NCBI GenBank assembly: GCA_030841085.1
Contig: JAVEDP010000020.1
Coordinates: 1-64,000, forward strand
Length of the DNA stretch: 64,000 nucleotides
Source: Pyrinomonadaceae bacterium
GTDB lineage: Bacteria > Acidobacteriota > Blastocatellia > Pyrinomonadales > Pyrinomonadaceae
Direction of reading: 5' to 3'
Part shown: positions 1-9,759 of the stretch, one piece after another
Numbering within the stretch: the first letter of the stretch is position 1
How the letters are laid out: each line of letters starts with the position of its first letter
Position numbers and translations under genes: made by a program
The notes under the pieces: model-generated
What the model was told of the DNA's origin: nothing
Databases searched by the model: none
Seen by the model: only the letters and a program-made list of their open reading frames with translations

Positions 1-143
1 AAGGCTCTGCCTTTCCGCAACACTCCCTGATTTCCTTGAGGCTATGCCTCAAAAGGACAGAGGCGTAGCCTCGTCAGTAATAAACTCGACCGGAAAGGCG
101 CAGCCTTTCCGCACGGAACGCGGCAAAGCCGCGCAGGGCAAAA
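1..143. repeat. Nested palindromic repeat, family A (copy 1, cut by window edge)
   Basis: The stretch is built from short GGC-NNN-GCC palindromes. A central pair (GAGGCTATGCCTC near 38-51 and GAGGCGTAGCCTC near 60-73) is flanked by outer arms that read GGCTCTGCCTTTCCGC on the left and GCGCAGCCTTTCCGC on the right. Similar composites occur near 4992, 18684 and 23347. The left arm probably continues beyond the window. Confidence 0.75.
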
Positions 144-192
144 GTTGATGATATGCTTATCGACTGGCCATTGAATCTCGTACAATTTGCGC

Positions 193-852
193 ATGACAAC
201 GTTTCTTGATGTCACAACCTGGTCGCGTCGTGATCTATTCAAGTTCTTCCTCAGCTACGACAATCCGTATTTCAATATTTGTCTGCGGCTCGACGTGACC
301 GAACTATTAAGTTGGCTGGGCAGCCGTACCAAAGTTAGCGTTTCGCTTGCCAATCACTACTTTGCCTTACGCGTGGCGAATGAAATCGAGCCGTTTCATT
401 ATCGTTTACAAGACGACAAGGTACTCGTTCATGAGGTCATCAACGGGGGAACGACGGTGTTGTTGCCAGACGAGACTTTCACCTTCGCGTATTTCGATTA
501 CCACGAGGACTTTGATGAGTTCATGAAAGGCGCGCAAGAGTCGGTCGCCCGGACGATTGCGAAACCAACTTTTCAGCCGACGCCACGCGATAATTTGATT
601 TATTTCACGACCCTGCCGTGGCTGTCTTTCACCAGCTTTGCTCATGCGCGCAAGCGGGGGCGTGGAGATTCGGTGCCGCGCATTGCCTTTGGCAAGTTTG
701 TTAAAGAAAACGATCGCACGTTGATGCCGTTCTCAATCGAAGTTCATCACGCACTCATGGACGGACTGCACGTCGGACGTTTTGTGAACCGGCTGCAGGA
801 AGCGCTCGACAACCCTGATGATTTTCTTTCCGCGCAGAAAAATAGATCGTGA
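193..852 (+). CDS. Chloramphenicol acetyltransferase-like O-acetyltransferase
   Basis: The 219-aa product has the length and architecture of the CAT family, trimeric acyl-CoA-dependent O-acetyltransferases. The C-terminal catalytic signature HHALMDGLHVGRF is present near residues 185-197, with the general-base His and the conserved Asp-Gly. The upstream stretch PWLSFTSFAHA matches the family core. The ATG at 193 was preferred over an in-frame TTG six bases upstream. The gene stands alone, between a palindromic repeat and the promoter of a TonB-dependent receptor, so context does not reveal a substrate. Chromosomal CAT-like proteins often do not confer drug resistance, so a resistance phenotype should not be assumed. 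Confidence 0.85.
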   Translation: MTTFLDVTTWSRRDLFKFFLSYDNPYFNICLRLDVTELLSWLGSRTKVSVSLANHYFALRVANEIEPFHYRLQDDKVLVHEVINGGTTVLLPDETFTFAYFDYHEDFDEFMKGAQESVARTIAKPTFQPTPRDNLIYFTTLPWLSFTSFAHARKRGRGDSVPRIAFGKFVKENDRTLMPFSIEVHHALMDGLHVGRFVNRLQEALDNPDDFLSAQKNRS

Positions 853-986
853 TCGATTCCGCGCGTGGACCGGTAAGATTGAGCAGGGGTCTTAATTTTC
901 AGTTCTCTGCACAGAGAGACTTCAAACAAGACATTTCCTAAAATTCGTATTGCTTTTCGTTAGCCATAGCGATCAAAAACTAATCA

Positions 987-1015
987 TTGACAGCGGTCAA
1001 CGCCGCCAATAAGAT
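987..1015 (+). promoter_or_regulatory. Sigma70-type promoter of the TonB receptor gene
   Basis: A perfect -35 box TTGACA (987-992) is followed after 17 bases by TAAGAT (1010-1015), a one-mismatch -10 box. Transcription would start near 1022, giving an approximately 80-base leader to the receptor start at 1101. Confidence 0.7.
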
Positions 1016-1100
1016 TACGCCCAACTCGCAGTGAACTAGCCTTGAATGTTCTGAACATGATCTGAATTTCCACTCAGATTTTTTGCTACAGGAGAAAAAC

Positions 1101-4100
1101 ATGCGAAACGCCCTGCTTCGCTCCTTTGCTTCCAGCCTCAAAGGATTGAGTATTTGTTTGCTTTCTATCTGCGCTTTCGCCGTTACAGCGCTGGGCCAGG
1201 CGCAAATTACCACCGGCACTATTCAAGGCACGGTCACTGACGCTAACGGCGCGATTGTGCCGGGCGCGACAGTCGAAATTAAGAATCTCGATACGAATTT
1301 TTCCAAGACACTGACGACGGACGAAGGTGGACGCTTTGTCGCGCTCGCGCTACCGTCAGGTAAGTACAACGTCACCGTCACCAGGCCGGGATTCGGGACT
1401 TTGGTGGCGGAGAATCTTGAGTTGACGGTGGGCCAGACGATGACGTTGCCGATAGCAATGAAAGTGTCGGGCGTCGAGGAACGAGTAACCATTACCGCGC
1501 CCACCGTCGATACTGTAAAGACGGAGTCAAGCACGACACTTAACGAAACCGCGGTATCGACAACACCTATTCTAGGCCGCAAGTTTGAAGATCTACTCAC
1601 CTTGACGCCGGGCGTCAGCGTTGTGCAGGGGCCGGATGGCGACGAGATTAGTTTTGCCGGGCAGCGCGGCGTTTTTAACAACGTCAGTTTCGATGGCGGC
1701 GATTACAACAACGGCTTTTTTGGCGAGCAGCTTGGTGGACAGCGTGCTGCGATTGACATTCCGTTGGACGCGATAAAGGAATTTCAAGTAGTGGCAACGG
1801 GAGCTGCCGCGGAGTTTGGCCGCACGGCTGGCGGCATCATCAACGTGATTCCAAAGTCAGGGACCAATACCACCCATGGCAGCTTGTTTTACTTTCAGCG
1901 ACTGGAAGCTTTGACGGCGAGAACCTCGACTGGCCAAAAGCTCGACGGTTTTAACCGCAAACAATTTGGCGGAAGTATAGGTGGTCCAATAAAGAAGGAT
2001 AAGGCGTTTTACTTTCTTGCTTTCGAAGGCATTCGTGAAAATTTGAATCGCGCCAACCTTAGCGTGCCAATCGGCGCCCCTTGCACAGTGGCAGCGCCGA
2101 CGGTCCAGGCGAACGAGGCCTTGATCAATAGCAGCCCCGACTGCCAACGGGTGGCTTTGCTTAATTTTTTCCAGACGTCGCGAAGCCAGCGCGAAGGGGA
2201 TCCGGTCAAACACCAGGTTAATAACTCGGCGATTTTGTTCAAAACTGATTGGGACCTCTCACCGAATAACAAACTCGGCGTCTCGTACAACTTCGACTAC
2301 TCCAAAAATACTAACCAGACTTTTGACGTTGCTACGTACGGGAATTCTGCAAACGGAACCGAGGGTCCATCGAAGATCCATAACGTCAACCTGAATCTTT
2401 TCACCACCATTTCTGCGACGAAGTTGAATGAAGCGCACTTTTCATATACGCGGGAACTGCGGCCGCGTTCTGCGAACACGTCTAATGTGCCGGCGGATAC
2501 GGCCATGGGTTTCGGAACGACTTTCAGATTTGGTCATCCATTCTTTCTCAACCCAACGGTCGATGAACTGCTATGGCGCGCCGACCTCAAAGATAACTTT
2601 TCGATCGTTCATGGCAACCATAACGTCAAGTTTGGCGGGGAGTGGCTGCATACACTTAACGACCAGGTATTCCGTGGATTCTTTCAGGGCCGGTATATTT
2701 TCGACAGCGTGGCTGGTTTTCTGCGCTACGCCGCCGCGCCGGCAGCGAATGGGTTTGGACCGACCGTAGGTGAATGTCTAACGCCCGGATTCGCGTTTAC
2801 TGGTTGGGTGACTACGGGTGCTCCTTTTAATCAGGCGTGTCCGGCAGGCAGCAGTGTCGGTGGTCCATTGTTACTCTTCCTGCAGGGCGCGGACCGAAAC
2901 GGACCGGCAACCGATGCCGCCGGCGCTTCAAAAATTAAGAACGAGGACCTTTCGCTATTTGCTCAGGACCGGTGGCAGCTTAGACCGAACTTCTCCTTGA
3001 ATTACGGATTGCGTTGGGAGGCCCAAATCTTTCCGGACGTAACTGTTCCGCCCGCGCAAACAGCCTACGGCAGGTTCCTGGGTGACCCGCGCTTTCCTTC
3101 GGACGGAACGCTGCACAGTCCGAAAAAAGAGTTTCAACCGCGTGTTGGTTTTGCCTGGGACATATCAAAGGAAGGCAAGTCAGTCCTTAGAGCGAGCTAT
3201 GGGATTTACTACGCTCGTCAAAACATGTTGTCGCAAGTTGGCTCAATCACGACCAACGGCGTGCAGCAACAGACCATTTTTGTGAGTTCACAACTAATCT
3301 CGTTTGGCGTACCGGGGCCGACGTGGCCCGGGCTTGTAACCCCGAGCGCAGGGTCGTGCAATACGATTAATAACTTTGGTGCTGCTGGTCCATTTACTAA
3401 CCCGTTCCCCTGCTTTAGTGGTGTGCGCGTATTCAGCCGTGATTATGCGAATCCACGAATCTACACAGCGAACATTCAATTTGAGCAGCAGATCACGCGC
3501 GATGTGTCGATGTATTTTGACTTCACACATTCCAAGGGCGTCCATCTAACGCGCTTCTTGAATGTGAATCGGAAGCTTAACGCGGCCGGCTTTCCAATCT
3601 TCGGCGATTATCTTGGCGAGGTTGCAGTGACCAGTGCCGTGGGCAAATCGCTCTACAATGGTTTTACCGTCGGCATGCGCAAACGTCTCAGCCGCAAATA
3701 TCAATTCGAATGGAACTATGTTCTTTCGAAAGACATGGACGATGATTCGAACGAACGCGATCCTTTTACCGACCGATCGTTTGACATCAATAATCTGCAG
3801 TTGGATTACGCGCTGTCAGATCGCGACATCCGCCACAAGTTCAACTTTTTCATGTATTCAGAACTGCCGTGGCATTTTGAGTTTGTGCCTCGTGTTCAGT
3901 TGCGCTCGGCCCAGCCGGCCACGCCCGCGACGCGCACCGCAAACAATCGCAACACGCTTCGCAAAGACAATCAGTATTTCTCGTTCGATTGGCGATTGTC
4001 GCGGCCATTCAAATTTGGCGAGCGCTTTGCGCTGATTCCGGTTGTGGAAATGTTCAATACTTTCAACAACGCTAACCGGATTAACGCGCTGTCCGGACCG

Positions 4101-4211
4101 GGAAATCAAAATTCGTTGACTGCACCGAGCCTCTTTAACTTCGACGGATTCCTGCGCCAGGGTGTTGGCGATCCGAGACAGTTGCAGTTGGCGTTGAAGT
4201 TCACGTTCTAG
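1101..4211 (+). CDS. TonB-dependent receptor with carboxypeptidase-regulatory domain (Oar-like)
   Basis: The 1036-aa product is an outer-membrane receptor of the large Acidobacteriota/Oar type. An N-terminal signal peptide (MRNALLRSFA then a hydrophobic run ending in ALGQA) leads into a carboxypeptidase-regulatory-like beta-sandwich, roughly residues 30-110, with TGTIQGTVTDANGA and LPSGKYNVTV. A plug domain follows, with FDGGDYNN and the conserved INVIPKSGTN segment, then a beta-barrel that ends in the aromatic residue expected for barrel insertion (LALKFTF). ATG 1101 was chosen because AGGAG lies at 1090-1094; an in-frame TTG at 1083 is upstream of that site. The ligand cannot be read from sequence. 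No SusD-like or TonB gene lies beside it. Confidence 0.9.
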   Translation: MRNALLRSFASSLKGLSICLLSICAFAVTALGQAQITTGTIQGTVTDANGAIVPGATVEIKNLDTNFSKTLTTDEGGRFVALALPSGKYNVTVTRPGFGTLVAENLELTVGQTMTLPIAMKVSGVEERVTITAPTVDTVKTESSTTLNETAVSTTPILGRKFEDLLTLTPGVSVVQGPDGDEISFAGQRGVFNNVSFDGGDYNNGFFGEQLGGQRAAIDIPLDAIKEFQVVATGAAAEFGRTAGGIINVIPKSGTNTTHGSLFYFQRLEALTARTSTGQKLDGFNRKQFGGSIGGPIKKDKAFYFLAFEGIRENLNRANLSVPIGAPCTVAAPTVQANEALINSSPDCQRVALLNFFQTSRSQREGDPVKHQVNNSAILFKTDWDLSPNNKLGVSYNFDYSKNTNQTFDVATYGNSANGTEGPSKIHNVNLNLFTTISATKLNEAHFSYTRELRPRSANTSNVPADTAMGFGTTFRFGHPFFLNPTVDELLWRADLKDNFSIVHGNHNVKFGGEWLHTLNDQVFRGFFQGRYIFDSVAGFLRYAAAPAANGFGPTVGECLTPGFAFTGWVTTGAPFNQACPAGSSVGGPLLLFLQGADRNGPATDAAGASKIKNEDLSLFAQDRWQLRPNFSLNYGLRWEAQIFPDVTVPPAQTAYGRFLGDPRFPSDGTLHSPKKEFQPRVGFAWDISKEGKSVLRASYGIYYARQNMLSQVGSITTNGVQQQTIFVSSQLISFGVPGPTWPGLVTPSAGSCNTINNFGAAGPFTNPFPCFSGVRVFSRDYANPRIYTANIQFEQQITRDVSMYFDFTHSKGVHLTRFLNVNRKLNAAGFPIFGDYLGEVAVTSAVGKSLYNGFTVGMRKRLSRKYQFEWNYVLSKDMDDDSNERDPFTDRSFDINNLQLDYALSDRDIRHKFNFFMYSELPWHFEFVPRVQLRSAQPATPATRTANNRNTLRKDNQYFSFDWRLSRPFKFGERFALIPVVEMFNTFNNANRINALSGPGNQNSLTAPSLFNFDGFLRQGVGDPRQLQLALKFTF

Positions 4212-4227
4212 GGAAGCCGCGGCTTAC

Positions 4228-4315
4228 TGTAAAGGAAACTGTTAGTTTGCAGTGGTTCATTAGCACGCAACTTGAGAGGCGTGGCACCACCGCAAACTAA
4301 CAGTTTGCTTTACAG
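4228..4315. repeat. Palindromic repeat, family C (copy 1), overlapping a stop codon
   Basis: Arms CTGTAAAGGAAACTGTTAG (left) and CTAACAGTTTGCTTTACAG (right) are near-perfect inverted repeats around a central unpaired segment. The right arm contains the TAA stop (minus strand, 4310-4312) of the kinase-like gene. A second copy lies at 16112-16197 between trpE and trpG. Confidence 0.85.
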
Positions 4316-4837
4316 CGATGCGAGATGATCGCTGATTAGTTTTGCAGTAACCGCGGGTGCTTGATTGGTCGTATCGATTGAAATCTGGCTGGGCAGTTTA
4401 GGGAATTCAAACGCACCTGCGCTTTTCAGCGAGCGGTACTGTTCGAGCGAAGCTAACTTACCAAACTCTTTCCGCGAAGGTTCTTCCATTCGCCGCTCTA
4501 GTTCAGCTTCCGAGCAAGTTAATTCCACAAAGACAACCCGTCCTCCTGCCGATTCGACTACGTCAATCGTATTCTGAATAAATCCTTCCCTGACAGAGCG
4601 CTCCGGATTGAAAGTAAAAATTAGCGAGCGATCGTTGCGCGCGGCTTCGGCAAAAGCGGCAAGCCAAATCTGTTCGCGCAGGCTGACGAACGGCGGCGTG
4701 CCGAAAGCGAAGAGGGAACTAACCAGGTCGACAGTGAGATGATTGTGAAACAGCGGGAAGCCAGTCAGCGTTGCGAGCTCGCGAGCGACCGTTAGTTTTC
4801 CGACCGCCGGCGCACCGTGAATGAAGACAAGAAGCAT
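4310..4837 (-). CDS. P-loop kinase-like ATPase (AAA_33/shikimate-kinase-like fold)
   Basis: The 175-aa product begins with a beta strand and Walker A loop, MLLVFIHGAPAVGKLTVA, typical of small P-loop kinases. A Walker-B-like strand VVFVELTCS is followed by a basic lid helix rich in Glu and Arg (EAELERRMEEPSRKEFG). No specific substrate motif was recognised, so kinase activity is inferred from fold and size only. A longer reading frame extends to 4936, but ATG 4837 begins exactly at the family start. Its stop codon lies inside a palindromic repeat. The gene is not in an obvious operon. Confidence 0.7.
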   Translation of the reverse strand: MLLVFIHGAPAVGKLTVARELATLTGFPLFHNHLTVDLVSSLFAFGTPPFVSLREQIWLAAFAEAARNDRSLIFTFNPERSVREGFIQNTIDVVESAGGRVVFVELTCSEAELERRMEEPSRKEFGKLASLEQYRSLKSAGAFEFPKLPSQISIDTTNQAPAVTAKLISDHLASL

Positions 4838-4991
4838 TTTAGAAATCCAAGCGCAGCATCTTCGCAACGGCGAATAGTAATGCGAGTGATGGAAATCGGA
4901 AAGCGCTGAGCACGACTGAATGCACCCACCCCTCATCTTCGCTCGAAGTCACATCAGGCGGCACGGCCACAGCAATTCAGGTTAGATTGCT

Positions 4992-5162
4992 TTCGGCGGC
5001 TTTGCCGCATTCCGTGCGGTAAGGCTCGGCCTTACCGGGGAGCACTATTTTTGTAATTGTCGAGGTTATGCCTCGGAAAACGCGACGGAGGCGTAGCCTC
5101 GAAGTTGTAGAAGCGTTACGGTAAGGCAGAGCCTTACCGCACAGAGGGCGGCACAGCCGAAG
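4992..5162. repeat. Nested palindromic repeat, family A (copy 2)
   Basis: Outer arms are GGCGGCTTTGCCGCATTCCG and the matching CGCACAGAGGGCGGCACAGCC. Middle arms are GCGGTAAGGCTCGGCCTTACC and GGTAAGGCAGAGCCTTACCGC. The core holds GAGGTTATGCCTC and GAGGCGTAGCCTC. It fills most of the 348-base gap between 4838 and 5185, in which no gene is seen. Confidence 0.85.
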
Positions 5163-5185
5163 ACAACAATCGCAGGCAAACCTGA

Positions 5186-5767
5186 CTACTTCAGTACCTC
5201 AATCTTCGTGACCGGATGAACTTCCCAGGCGGTAGCGCGCCAGTTGTTCACTCTTCGCGGCGCAGTGTTCTCGGATTCGCCCGCGTGCAAAACATCAAAG
5301 AAAAGCCAGCCCTCGAAACGCACCCGGCGACCCGTTAATTCCTGCTGCAATTTTTCCAGCGACCACTGTTTAGTTGTCGCCATGCGCGGCGTCACTTCCA
5401 GAACAACCTGCTCACGCGGCGGAGCGTCTCGACGAGCCGCAAGCATGATGTGAATATCGTGACGACAAAAACAGTTCGCAGCCTCAAGCGGACCGGAAGA
5501 GATGGAAACTACATAGCCTTCAACTCCGGTAGCGCGCGAGTTGGCCCAGCGTGACTGATCGGCGCCCGGCTGCAAAAGCGTTTCCAGCGTAACTCGGGTA
5601 TCGAAGTCTGGTTCCGCTGGGAGTGCGGTCCGATTTTTTAGTTGCTGAAATTCTCGCCGCTCCGCGGTGAAAGCCACGCCAGCCGTCGGACAGTAGTTCC
5701 TGAGCGCCAAAAACAAAATCACGAGCAGCGCGACGGCAACGAAAATGAAGCGGCCGAGTTGTTTCAT
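5186..5767 (-). CDS. Membrane-anchored protein of unknown function
   Basis: The 193-aa protein has one N-terminal hydrophobic segment (residues 8-22, FVAVALLVILFLALR), which probably anchors a periplasmic domain. That domain contains a Cys pair (NCFCRHDIHIML) and ends with RATAWEVHPVTKIEV. The C-terminal motif and beta-rich pattern recall small OB-like domains that process or bind nucleic acid or sugar, but no family could be assigned. It lies downstream of, and in the same direction as, the kinase gene at 5901, from which it is separated by a palindromic repeat; whether the two are co-transcribed is unclear. Confidence 0.6.
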   Translation of the reverse strand: MKQLGRFIFVAVALLVILFLALRNYCPTAGVAFTAERREFQQLKNRTALPAEPDFDTRVTLETLLQPGADQSRWANSRATGVEGYVVSISSGPLEAANCFCRHDIHIMLAARRDAPPREQVVLEVTPRMATTKQWSLEKLQQELTGRRVRFEGWLFFDVLHAGESENTAPRRVNNWRATAWEVHPVTKIEVLK

Positions 5768-5802
5768 TCTTCACAATCGTAAAGCCTAAATCAGATATGA
5801 GC

Positions 5803-5865
5803 GAGTGGCATAGACTTTAGTCTGTGGCTGTCAACCAACCACAAACTAAAGTCTATGCCACTCGA
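5803..5865. repeat. Palindromic repeat, family B (copy 1)
   Basis: Inverted arms CGAGTGGCATAGACTTTAG and CTAAAGTCTATGCCACTCG are perfectly complementary; TCTGTGG and CCACAAA extend the stem imperfectly. Relatives occur at 19541, 19673 and 60890. Confidence 0.9.
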
Positions 5866-5900
5866 TTGCGATGTACCGCTTCGCGATACCACATCAGATG

Positions 5901-8900
5901 TCAGATTTGATCAGAAATTCCTGCCGTCGATTCGAGTTGGGCAGCTTGAGTTCGCTGAGGACTCTCAAGAGGAGAACTCTCCGGAGCCACTTGCTCCGCG
6001 GGCGGCGTAACTGTCTTGCTGCTTGCATTCATCAACTCGGCGAATCGCGGATCCGATCGCAAGCTCTCCAGATTGGGATCGACGCGCGCGAACGTGAACC
6101 CGACAGCATGTTCGCGTTCGGCCTGGGCCAGCCAGGTAAAGGCGTTGTCGTTGTCGCCCAGTAAGCAGTAGATAACAGCTATCTCAAAGGCTGTAACCCC
6201 TTCTCGTGGCCGCCGCGCCAGCAACTCTTCCAAAATTCGGCGCGCCTCTTCAGCGTTGCCGGTGGCGGCCAACACATGCGCCCGTTTGGCGCGCGTCGTC
6301 GCCGTGTCGCCGGCGAAAACTCGTTCCTGTTCAAATGCAGCAAGCGCTTCGGCGTGCATGCCCTTTCGTTCGTAAGCCCAGCGCAGGACGGTATGCGCGG
6401 CGACGCCGCCGGGATCCAACTCCAGCGCTTTGCGGCACGCGTCAATGGCCTCGTCAAATCTGCCGCCAAGAAAAAGCACATTCGCCACACCGCTTGCGAT
6501 GATCGCCGACTGGGGCGAGATTTCGCGCGCTCGCTGCATTTCGGCGAGGGCTTCGTCGTGCCGGCCCATCGCTGAAAGGCTGTAGGAATACCAACGATGC
6601 GATACCAACGCCGTCGGCTTGAGGGCAATTGCTTTCTTGAACTCACGCTCGGCATCGATCCAGTCACGATCATAGTGTAGCCGAACGAACCCCAGCGCTG
6701 CGTGTGCTTCCGCCAGATCAGGATCGGCGTTGACTGCGTTGGTCGCAGCTTTTCGCGCTTGCGGCCACGCGTCAGCCGGTGCCGGCTCGACGTACCAATT
6801 GAGCAGGGAATAACAATCGGCCAACTCGGAATAGGCAAGCGCAAATTTCGGATCCAACTCCACCGCGCGTTCCAGCCGGGGTATGGCCTGCTTCAAACCT
6901 TCCGCAGTGCGTCGCGTTGCATAGTAACGGCCGGCAGCATACAGCTGACGCGCTTCTTCATTCTCGCTGGGAAGCGTGTCCGGCGCCGGACTTATCGGAG
7001 AAGTTACGCGCGATTGATCATCCGCATTGGAAACCACGCCAGTCTTGTTTTGCGCTAATTCAATGTGCGGCGGAGTCGCGGCTTTTGCCGGCGCGTTTGC
7101 CAGGCGATGATTCAGTTTGCGCAACAACACAACAAACCGCGGATCGTTTCGGACCGAATCGAGCTCGGGTTCCACTGCCATCCAGACAATCCAGGCGTCC
7201 TTCGTTTCAAAAGCCGTTTCGAGCAGATCGAGAGCGCTGCCTTTTCTTCCCAGCGCGCAATGGACCAGGGCGACGTGATACGGCGAGATGTAACGATGCT
7301 GCGCAACTTCCGCCATCTCGGCAAGGATAAGTTCCGCGCGCGCAGCGTCGCCGGCGATGGCGTATGCAGATGCCAACCGGCCCAGCGTGTGCGATGCTTT
7401 GCCGATCGTCTCCACCGCTCGCGACGCTCGCGCGATGGCTTCCTGATGGCGGCCAACCTGGCTCAATACGTAGCTGGAACAATAAAGCACCATCGCATTC
7501 TGCGGCTCGCCTTTTAGAGTCTGCTCACAAAACGCCAACGCTTCGTCGTAGCGCCGTGATTGATAAGTACAAAAGCCGAGGCAGAGACCGGAAAGAATTG
7601 CCAGCGGATCGAGCTGGCGCGCAGTTGCGGCTTCGCGTAAGGACTCGACAAAGCGGCCCTCCATCGCTAATTGAAATGCATACCAGACACGCGCGCCCGC
7701 GTAATTCGGATTGAGTTCGATTGAGCGCAACAGTTGTTGCTCGGCTCGTTCCCAGGCAAAGTCGCGACAAAGAATTGCCTGGCCCAGGGCGCCGTGCGCT
7801 TCGGCCAGCACCGGATCGATCGACACGGCAGTCGCCGCCGCTTCATGGGCAGCGGCCGAACAGTCGCTGTGGGGCAGCACGCCAAAAATTCCGAGCCAGT
7901 TGTAGTATTCGGCGATGCCCGCATAGGCAACCGCGTAGTGCGGGTCAGCGGCGATCGCCTGGTGATAGCAAACGACGGCTTTGGCAAATCCTTCTTCGGT
8001 AAAAGTATTCCAATGATAACGACCACGAAGGTAGGCCTCGTGCGCCTGTGGATCGTCGGTGCCGCGTTTTGCGAGGCGAATGCGATCGTCGCCGCTCAAG
8101 TGGGGAACGATTGCCTCGGCAACGCGCGACGAGATGGCATCTTCCAAACTGAGAACATCGGTGAACTTCTCATCGAATTGCTCCGCCCACATCGCCGTGC
8201 CGTCGCGCACACTCAAGAGTTGAATAGTGACGCGTATGCGATCGCCGGAGCGCCGCAATCTGCCGTCAAGCACAAACGCGACACCCAACTCGCGCCCCGC
8301 CAACAACGGATCTGTTTCCGCGCCGTAACGCAATACGCTGCTGGTAGGCCGCACAGCAAAACGGCGAACCGCACTTAGTCGCGTAATCAGCACATCGGCG
8401 AGACCTGTGCCCAGGTAGTCTGATCCCGAATCCGATCCCGCGCCGGTGTCCAGCAATTTCAGCGGCAGCACTGCGAGCGAGTTCTCAGTCTGGATTGGCT
8501 GCGTGTGTACGGTCCGTTTGGCGCGCGGCAGATCCGGCAAATCGGACACGGCCACGCCTTCGAGATAGCGCGCAATGTCATCGCGCAATTGCTCGGCAGT
8601 TTGATAGCGCCATTCCGGTTCTTTCCTGAGCGCGCGCATCATGATCGTATCAAGGTCGCCGGAAAGATCGCGGCGCAGCGATTCGACACTGGCATTACGA
8701 GTTGAGAACAACTGTTTAAGCGTGGTCACCTCATCGCCGGCGGCGGCAAGATGCGGCAACAAGTCTTCAGCGCGAGTAATGATGATGCTCGGCGCCAGCG
8801 GCTCTTCTTCGCAAATTACGCGCGCAATTTCGTGAGGCGCACGGTTGATTAGGCGGTACGGACGATGACCGGTTAGCAGCTCGTACAACAGCACGCCTAG

Positions 8901-9743
8901 CGAATACACGTCAGTCGAGGGAGTGGTTGGTGCGCCCTGCACCTGTTCCGGGGAAGCGTATTCAGGCGTCATGAGACGCATCGCCGTGGCCGTTGGATCG
9001 TGTGTGATTTCGGCTGCAAGCTCGGGATTGAGCAGCTTCGCGATGCCAAAGTCGAGCAGCTTGGGAACGCCTTCGGAAGTGACCAGCACGTTCGAGGGTT
9101 TGATGTCGCGATGAATAACCTGCTTCTGGTGCGCGTAGTGCACCGCATCGCAGACGCCAAGAAAAAGTTTCAACCGTTCGACAATGCTTAGGTGGTGCGC
9201 ATCGCAATAACGATAAAGCGGCTGGCCCTCGATAAACTCCATGACGAAGTAAGGCAAGCCGTCGTCAGTGGTGCCGCCATCGAGCAAGCGCGCGATAAAA
9301 GGATGATCGAGCGCAGCCAGTATTTGACGTTCCTTGCGAAAGCGCCGCAGGATAAAGTCAGTGTCCATGCCGCGCTTCACCAGCTTTATGGCGACGCGCA
9401 AAGTGAATTCATTGTCGACCCGCAGCGCCTCGTAAACTGCGCCCATACCGCCGCGGCCAACTTCGCGCTCGATGCGATAGGCGCCGAGCCGGCGACCGAT
9501 CATCGGGTCGTCGTCATCGTCGTAAACGAACGACTCGATGGCACTGAGCTCAGTCGAACCGTATACGGGATGCTCGAGCAGACCACTGGCGCTGTCGTGT
9601 TGGAGTAAAAGCGTTTCAACGTCGCGCCTTAAGCCGAGGTCGGCGGCACAGGCTTGTGCGACGTAACGCTCTCGCTCGGCGGGAGCGAGATCGACCGCAG
9701 CCTGAAAAATTTCTTCAACCTGTTGCCAGCGTTCGGGGGTCAT
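5901..9743 (-). CDS. Serine/threonine protein kinase with FlgO-like domain and TPR arrays
   Basis: The 1280-aa protein has a PknB-type kinase domain at about residues 85-360. The glycine loop GRGGMGAVY, the VAIK lysine near 120, the catalytic HRDIKPSN near 211 and DFG near 231 are all intact, so it should be an active Hanks-type kinase. A second domain near 460-620 (LAVLPLKLLD, then GLADVLITRLS and GRLRRSGDRIRV) resembles the FlgO/adenylate-cyclase-associated sensor module. Two long TPR arrays follow, each announced by a GRYH/GRYY-type motif. No membrane segment was seen, so it is probably cytosolic. ATG 9743 matches the conserved MTPERWQQVEEIFQAA start. It lies just downstream of a sigma factor, a pairing common in Acidobacteriota and Planctomycetes. 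Confidence 0.9.
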   Translation of the reverse strand: MTPERWQQVEEIFQAAVDLAPAERERYVAQACAADLGLRRDVETLLLQHDSASGLLEHPVYGSTELSAIESFVYDDDDDPMIGRRLGAYRIEREVGRGGMGAVYEALRVDNEFTLRVAIKLVKRGMDTDFILRRFRKERQILAALDHPFIARLLDGGTTDDGLPYFVMEFIEGQPLYRYCDAHHLSIVERLKLFLGVCDAVHYAHQKQVIHRDIKPSNVLVTSEGVPKLLDFGIAKLLNPELAAEITHDPTATAMRLMTPEYASPEQVQGAPTTPSTDVYSLGVLLYELLTGHRPYRLINRAPHEIARVICEEEPLAPSIIITRAEDLLPHLAAAGDEVTTLKQLFSTRNASVESLRRDLSGDLDTIMMRALRKEPEWRYQTAEQLRDDIARYLEGVAVSDLPDLPRAKRTVHTQPIQTENSLAVLPLKLLDTGAGSDSGSDYLGTGLADVLITRLSAVRRFAVRPTSSVLRYGAETDPLLAGRELGVAFVLDGRLRRSGDRIRVTIQLLSVRDGTAMWAEQFDEKFTDVLSLEDAISSRVAEAIVPHLSGDDRIRLAKRGTDDPQAHEAYLRGRYHWNTFTEEGFAKAVVCYHQAIAADPHYAVAYAGIAEYYNWLGIFGVLPHSDCSAAAHEAAATAVSIDPVLAEAHGALGQAILCRDFAWERAEQQLLRSIELNPNYAGARVWYAFQLAMEGRFVESLREAATARQLDPLAILSGLCLGFCTYQSRRYDEALAFCEQTLKGEPQNAMVLYCSSYVLSQVGRHQEAIARASRAVETIGKASHTLGRLASAYAIAGDAARAELILAEMAEVAQHRYISPYHVALVHCALGRKGSALDLLETAFETKDAWIVWMAVEPELDSVRNDPRFVVLLRKLNHRLANAPAKAATPPHIELAQNKTGVVSNADDQSRVTSPISPAPDTLPSENEEARQLYAAGRYYATRRTAEGLKQAIPRLERAVELDPKFALAYSELADCYSLLNWYVEPAPADAWPQARKAATNAVNADPDLAEAHAALGFVRLHYDRDWIDAEREFKKAIALKPTALVSHRWYSYSLSAMGRHDEALAEMQRAREISPQSAIIASGVANVLFLGGRFDEAIDACRKALELDPGGVAAHTVLRWAYERKGMHAEALAAFEQERVFAGDTATTRAKRAHVLAATGNAEEARRILEELLARRPREGVTAFEIAVIYCLLGDNDNAFTWLAQAEREHAVGFTFARVDPNLESLRSDPRFAELMNASSKTVTPPAEQVAPESSPLESPQRTQAAQLESTAGISDQI

Positions 9744-9759
9744 AATCAAACAATTGGTT

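Noticed and set aside
193-852. Acquired chloramphenicol resistance gene
   Set aside because: There is no mobile element or resistance context; CAT-like enzymes on chromosomes of soil bacteria frequently have other substrates.
2428-4035. Several 60-130 codon frames overlapping the TonB receptor gene in other frames
   Set aside because: They are shadows of a well-supported long gene, without ribosome sites or family features.
7065-8378. Frames of 90-214 codons opposite the TPR kinase gene
   Set aside because: They lie antisense to a strongly supported gene and are Arg/Ala-rich, as expected from reading a GC-rich gene in the wrong frame.
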